This document shows positions 17,732 through 20,741 of a stretch of DNA of 20,741 nucleotides, piece by piece. Where the stretch lies: positions 1 to 20,741 of the forward strand of contig JAIYCA010000261.1 in assembly GCA_027488265.1 (NCBI GenBank), written 5' to 3'. The stretch is from Planctomycetaceae bacterium. Lineage in GTDB: Bacteria > Planctomycetota > Phycisphaerae > Phycisphaerales > SM1A02. A program made the translations under genes and the position numbers. The stretch's first letter is position 1, and each line of letters begins with the position of its first letter. The notes under the pieces are model-generated. The model was not told the DNA's origin. It did no database searches and saw only the letters and a list, made by a program, of their open reading frames with translations.

Positions 17732-18687
17732 CCGCAAGCCCCTCGCCCTGCGAGAAGCACTGGATCGGCTCGCACTTGTCGACCGCAGGCTCGCTGCGCG
17801 CCGCGATCGATGAAGCGGTCGCGTTTCGCTTCGGTGCGGTCCAGATTTTCACGCGGAACCAACGGCAGTGGACGCCGAAGTCGCTCACCGACGCAGAAGT
17901 CGTCGACTTCACCACCGCGTGCCGAGGCACGATCTTCGAAGACACGCGCCGTATCGTGAGCCACAACAGTTACCTCGTGAATCTCGCGTCGCCTGACGCG
18001 GAGAACCTCACGAAGTCGATCGCCTGCGAGCGCGCGGAGCTCGAGCGCTGCGAACGACTCGGGGTTCGCGTGTCGGTTGCGCATCCGGGTGCCCATCTTT
18101 GTGCGTCGGGCGGCAAGGCGCGCAAGCCAGCCGAGCCGAACGATCTCGACGCGCCACCAACGACCGATGAGCTCGACGGCCTCAAGCGGATCGCGAAGTC
18201 CATCGATCAGATCCACCGCGAGCTCCGCGGTTATCGCGTTCGGATCGCCCTCGAAACGACGACCGGCTCCGGTACCAACCTCGGGTACGCGTTCCACCAC
18301 TTGAAGACGATCCGCGACCTCGTCGCCGAGCCTGAGCGCATCGCGTATTGCATCGACACCTGCCACGTCTTCGCCGCGGGCTACGACGTTTCGACACCGT
18401 CGCGCGCGAAAGCGACGCTCGAGCGCTTCGATGCCGAAGCGGGCCTCGAGCATGTTGCCGCAATCCATGTGAACGACTCCGAGGCGGCGTTTGCATCGCG
18501 CAAGGATCGCCACGCGCACATCGGCGAAGGGTTGTGCGGCGATGCGTGGTTCCGTGCGGTTCTTCGGCATCCGGCTTTCGCGGAGGTGCCGAAGGTGCTC
18601 GAAACCGAGAAGGGTGACGGAGCGGGTGGCCGCGCGTGGGATCTCGTCAACGCGGAGCGTCTTGCGGCGTTTGCTGGGTCGAAGTGA
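17728..18687 (+). CDS. nfo: Deoxyribonuclease IV (AP endonuclease, EndoIV family)
   Basis: Endonuclease IV cuts the DNA backbone 5' of abasic sites and removes 3' blocking groups in base excision repair, using three zinc ions. All nine metal ligands of the family can be placed: H79 (SHNSY), H119 (AHPGAH), E176 (ALETTTG), D210 and H213 (CIDTCHVF), H247 (HVND), D260 and H262 (KDRHAHIGEG), and E292 (VLETEKG). The length is 319 residues, about 35 above E. coli Nfo. A Pro/Asp-rich insertion of about 25 residues (roughly 124-150) after the second zinc motif accounts for much of this. The GTG start at 17728 is chosen because GGAGG (17717-17721) lies 6 nt upstream. The in-frame ATG at 17722 abuts that Shine-Dalgarno directly. 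It is the last gene of the purL run. Confidence 0.96.
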   Translation: MTASPSPCEKHWIGSHLSTAGSLRAAIDEAVAFRFGAVQIFTRNQRQWTPKSLTDAEVVDFTTACRGTIFEDTRRIVSHNSYLVNLASPDAENLTKSIACERAELERCERLGVRVSVAHPGAHLCASGGKARKPAEPNDLDAPPTTDELDGLKRIAKSIDQIHRELRGYRVRIALETTTGSGTNLGYAFHHLKTIRDLVAEPERIAYCIDTCHVFAAGYDVSTPSRAKATLERFDAEAGLEHVAAIHVNDSEAAFASRKDRHAHIGEGLCGDAWFRAVLRHPAFAEVPKVLETEKGDGAGGRAWDLVNAERLAAFAGSK

Positions 18688-18839
18688 CTCGCGAGCACTG
18701 GGTCACTCAGTCGAAAGACGCAGGAAACGCCTGATTCACCGTGCGTGAGCCATCGTCCTGTGCGAAGTCCTGTCCAATTCTGACGAATCTCGCCACGGAT
18801 TACAGGCTACAGGGGCTCTTGCCCGAAGATAGATGGCCC

Positions 18840-19934
18840 ATGAGTTCTTTCCGGACACAACAGCCAGATCTCGCCGGTGGACACGTTCCCCGCCGCGTCA
18901 CGCGTGCGGCGATCGTTGGTTCGCTCGTAACCTCGTTCTTGGCCGTCGGTTGTGCGACGCGAAGCACTGTCCCCTCGTCGTCTGGTGACGCCGCGACGGG
19001 TGGAGGTTCACAAGTGAGCCGCCCTACGTTGCGCATTGAGCCAAATGCGACTGAAGAAGCGCGTCTTACCGACGCGCGTGCCGCGGCCGAAGCGGACAAC
19101 TATGACACCGCGCTGCGCATCTTCCGCGAGTTGCTTGCGGAAAATCCCACGCTCGCCGACGCCTACACCGGCATGGGCAGTGTGCTCGAAGAGAAGGGCG
19201 AACTTGAACTCGCGGAGCCTGCGTACGCGCGCGCCGTATCGCTCGATCCGAGTGACTTTGCTGCGACGAGCGGTCACGGCCGCGTGCTTGAAGCGCTCGG
19301 TCGGACGAAGGAAGCGATTCGCGCTTTGCAGCGCGCGCTCACGATTCGTCCGCGCGATCTCCAGTCGAACCTTGCGATGTCGCGGTTGCTCCTGCTCTCC
19401 GATCAAACCGACGGCGCGATCGCATTCGCGGAGCGCGCGATTCGCGTCGACGCCGCGAGCGGTCAAGCGCACCTCGCGCTCGCGCGCGCCTATTCGAAGG
19501 CTGGTCGCGGTCCTGAGGCGATTCGTGAATACGAAACCGCTTGCGAATTGATCGATCCGCCTGTCGACGTGATGTTCGCGCTCGTCAACGCGTACGCCGC
19601 CGAGAAGCGCTACCGCGAGGCAGCGAATGCCGCCGAAGCACTGACGCGTACGGCTCCAAGTGCGGCTGCCTTCGAACGACTCGGTTGGTCGCTCTTCCGA
19701 CTCAACGAGTTCGACAAGTCGGATGCGGCCTATCGCAAGGCGATTGAACTTGATCCCGCGTATTGGCCCGCCCTCAATGGCGTCGGCGTCAACGCGCTCA
19801 ACGCGTGGATCAAGGACGGCAAGAAGCCTGATTCGCCGCTGCGCGATGAAGCGCGTGCGATGTTGCAGCGTTCGCTTCGCGCGAATTCCGACCAGCCAAA
19901 GGTCGCGGAACTCTTGTTGAAGTACCGGCTCTGA
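18840..19934 (+). CDS. TPR-repeat lipoprotein
   Basis: The 364-residue product starting at ATG 18840 has a lipoprotein signal: PRRVTRAAIVGSLVTSFLAVGC, cut here at its first and last parts to RRV...LAVGC, with lipidated Cys38. A Ser/Gly-rich linker (about 39-62) leads into helical repeats. TPR-like units are visible at about 72-104 (EARLTDARAAAEADNYDTA), 105-138, 139-172, 173-206, 207-240, and 275-308 with the characteristic Y..AIELDP ending. Such proteins sit on the periplasmic face of a membrane and scaffold envelope complexes. The partner is unknown. An in-frame GTG at 18741 would add 33 residues ahead of the signal and is less likely. There is no clear Shine-Dalgarno at 18840. The gene is separated from nfo by 152 nt, in which I see no terminator, and has its own transcript or reads through. 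Confidence 0.8.
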   Translation: MSSFRTQQPDLAGGHVPRRVTRAAIVGSLVTSFLAVGCATRSTVPSSSGDAATGGGSQVSRPTLRIEPNATEEARLTDARAAAEADNYDTALRIFRELLAENPTLADAYTGMGSVLEEKGELELAEPAYARAVSLDPSDFAATSGHGRVLEALGRTKEAIRALQRALTIRPRDLQSNLAMSRLLLLSDQTDGAIAFAERAIRVDAASGQAHLALARAYSKAGRGPEAIREYETACELIDPPVDVMFALVNAYAAEKRYREAANAAEALTRTAPSAAAFERLGWSLFRLNEFDKSDAAYRKAIELDPAYWPALNGVGVNALNAWIKDGKKPDSPLRDEARAMLQRSLRANSDQPKVAELLLKYRL

Positions 19935-20018
19935 CACGCCGCGCGCACACGGCGATCGACGCCCTTTGACGCGACCGCACCGAAGGCCCCTCGCAAGCCT
20001 CTCGAGCGCGATGCGTCG

Positions 20019-20024
20019 TAGTAT
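20019..20024 (+). promoter_or_regulatory. Candidate -10 for a leaderless queF transcript
   Basis: TAGTAT ends 7 nt before the ATG at 20032, placing the likely transcript start at or next to the start codon, with no Shine-Dalgarno in between. No -35 consensus is visible at the expected distance. Confidence 0.4.
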
Positions 20025-20031
20025 GCGCGCC

Positions 20032-20424
20032 ATGCCAGATCAGAGCCCCATCGATCCTTCGCTTCTTGAGTTCTTCGATTCGCCGACCGACGCGCCGTTC
20101 GTCATCGAGCATGTGAGCGAAGAGTTCACCTCTGTGTGCCCGAAGACGGGACACCCCGATTTCGCGCATGTGATTTTGCGCTACGAACCGAAGGCCGTGT
20201 GCGTCGAATTGAAGAGTCTCAAGCTCTACTACCAGAGCTTCCGCAACGCTGGCATCTTCTATGAAGCGGTGACGAATCGCATGCGCGACGACCTTGCGCA
20301 GTCGATGAGCCCCGCGTGGATGCAGTTGATCACGGTGTGGAAGGGCCGCGGCGGTATTCGCTCGCGCGTCGTCGCAACCTACGGCGCAGTACCGGAGTGT
20401 TGGAAGACGAAACTGGACGCGTAA
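20032..20424 (+). CDS. queF: NADPH-dependent 7-cyano-7-deazaguanine reductase
   Basis: QueF reduces the nitrile preQ0 to the amine preQ1 on the way to queuosine in tRNA. The 130-residue protein is of the short, unimodular type. The nucleophile Cys36 lies in TSVCPKTGHPDF (34-44, usually TGQPDF), with the catalytic Asp43. The QueF signature ELKSLKLYYQSFRN at 59-72 binds the cofactor and substrate. Glu78 in GIFYE fits the conserved Glu. Start codons at 20011 and 20023 are in frame but add only basic residues upstream of the family N-terminus, so 20032 is preferred. No other queuosine gene is near. It converges on the minus-strand gene at the right edge. Confidence 0.95.
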   Translation: MPDQSPIDPSLLEFFDSPTDAPFVIEHVSEEFTSVCPKTGHPDFAHVILRYEPKAVCVELKSLKLYYQSFRNAGIFYEAVTNRMRDDLAQSMSPAWMQLITVWKGRGGIRSRVVATYGAVPECWKTKLDA

Positions 20425-20441
20425 GAGCCTACGCAAAAGAA

Positions 20442-20470
20442 GCGCGCGTCGATCGATGGTCGACGCGCGC
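20442..20470. terminator. Hairpin terminator between queF and the convergent gene
   Basis: GCGCGCGTCGA (20442-20452) pairs perfectly with TCGACGCGCGC (20460-20470), loop TCGATGG. On the minus strand the stem is followed by TTCTTTTG, a reasonable T-tract. On the + strand the following bases (GTTGCTCATTTG) are poorer. It most likely ends the minus-strand transcript and may also stop queF, whose stop codon is 18 nt away. Confidence 0.75.
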
Positions 20471-20497
20471 GTTGCTCATTTGCCGTGATGGTCGCGA

Positions 20498-20741
20498 TTA
20501 GTTGTTGATTTGAAACATCGGCGTGCGAGACGGCCTCTTCGCCGGGAGTTCGCCGAGTTCTTTCGCGCGCTCCGCGCCGATTTCAACCACGAGAAGATCT
20601 TGCAATCGGCGGAATGCTGTTGCTTCGATCTGCTCAAGATCTTCGCGCAAACGCTTCCGTTCGCGCATCGACTCTTGCATAAAACGCATGCCTTCATCGG
20701 CATTCTTCTCGATGGTCGCCGCGTCGGTGCCCGATCCGTTC
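20498..20741 (-). CDS. C-terminal part of an unidentified coiled-coil protein, cut by the right edge
   Basis: The minus strand is open from the right edge to a TAA at 20498-20500, giving the last 80 residues of a protein. The segment is charged and helical, with ADEGMRFMQESMRERKRLRE and DLEQIEATAFRRLQDLLVVE in heptad-like pattern, then a short tail ending PMFQINN. In-frame ATGs at 20689 and 20680 exist, but the reading frame continues past them to the edge with similar composition (DAATIEKNADEG), so they are probably internal. Cytoplasmic location is likely as no membrane segment is seen. I recognise no family. Confidence 0.6.
   Translation of the reverse strand, partial: NGSGTDAATIEKNADEGMRFMQESMRERKRLREDLEQIEATAFRRLQDLLVVEIGAERAKELGELPAKRPSRTPMFQINN

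Noticed and set aside
16244..17737. Minus-strand frame opposite the YdhS-like gene
   Set aside because: It is Arg/Thr/His-rich, has no motif, and matches the gene boundaries only because of codon bias on the other strand.
18741..18839. Upstream start for the TPR lipoprotein
   Set aside because: It would place 33 extra residues, including two Cys, ahead of the lipoprotein signal. The ATG at 18840 gives a far more usual precursor.
20498..20689. Complete 63-residue gene at the right edge
   Set aside because: The frame stays open with similar helical, charged composition beyond the internal ATGs to the window edge, so it is better read as the end of a longer protein.

Overview
The window is about 20.7 kb of GC-rich chromosomal DNA carrying mostly core metabolism and housekeeping genes, almost all on the + strand. 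I see no phage, insertion sequence, CRISPR array, tRNA or rRNA. The likely source is a planctomycete, most plausibly of the Phycisphaerae. This is inferred from two outer-membrane porins that share a D/E-AWLTEQRA...IRGIVTDVLAD.DTRSSLQ-type N-terminal segment (from memory, characteristic of planctomycete porins), from scattered rather than clustered complex I and pyrimidine genes, and from many starts without a Shine-Dalgarno sequence. No marker gene for taxonomy is present, so this is a judgement and not a proof.

Layout. Positions 1-220 hold the start of a minus-strand membrane protein that runs off the left edge, divergent from carB (481-3978, carbamoyl-phosphate synthase large subunit). Next come a stand-alone nuoH (4073-5395), a 64-residue ORF (5429-5623), a repeat-bearing structured spacer (5623-5764) and radA (5824-7410). 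A long structured leader (about 7411-7854) precedes the first porin (7855-9210). A strong terminator separates it from a second, related porin (9443-11095), which has its own terminator.

From 11279 to 18687 there is a compact five-gene run: purL, purQ, a Gfo/Idh/MocA-family dehydrogenase, a YdhS-like FAD/NAD(P)-binding protein and endonuclease IV (nfo). Gaps are 17 and 23 nt, with two 4-nt stop/start overlaps. PurL is the most striking protein here. It carries two PurS-like domains in tandem at its N-terminus, joined by a Gly/Ser linker, so PurS, PurS and PurL form one chain while the glutaminase PurQ stays separate. Its Shine-Dalgarno lies inside an 8-bp hairpin.

The right end has a TPR lipoprotein (18840-19934), queF for queuosine synthesis (20032-20424), a hairpin terminator between convergent genes, and the C-terminus of a minus-strand protein leaving the right edge.

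The starts fall into two classes. The porins and the purL-nfo run have clear Shine-Dalgarno sequences. carB, nuoH, the small ORF, radA, the TPR gene and queF do not, and nuoH, queF and perhaps radA have a -10-like hexamer 7-9 nt before the ATG, consistent with leaderless mRNAs. Nothing here is a wholly new system. The best leads are the PurS-PurS-PurL architecture and its leader hairpin, the duplicated porin module, and the structured non-coding segments at 5623-5764 and 7755-7828.
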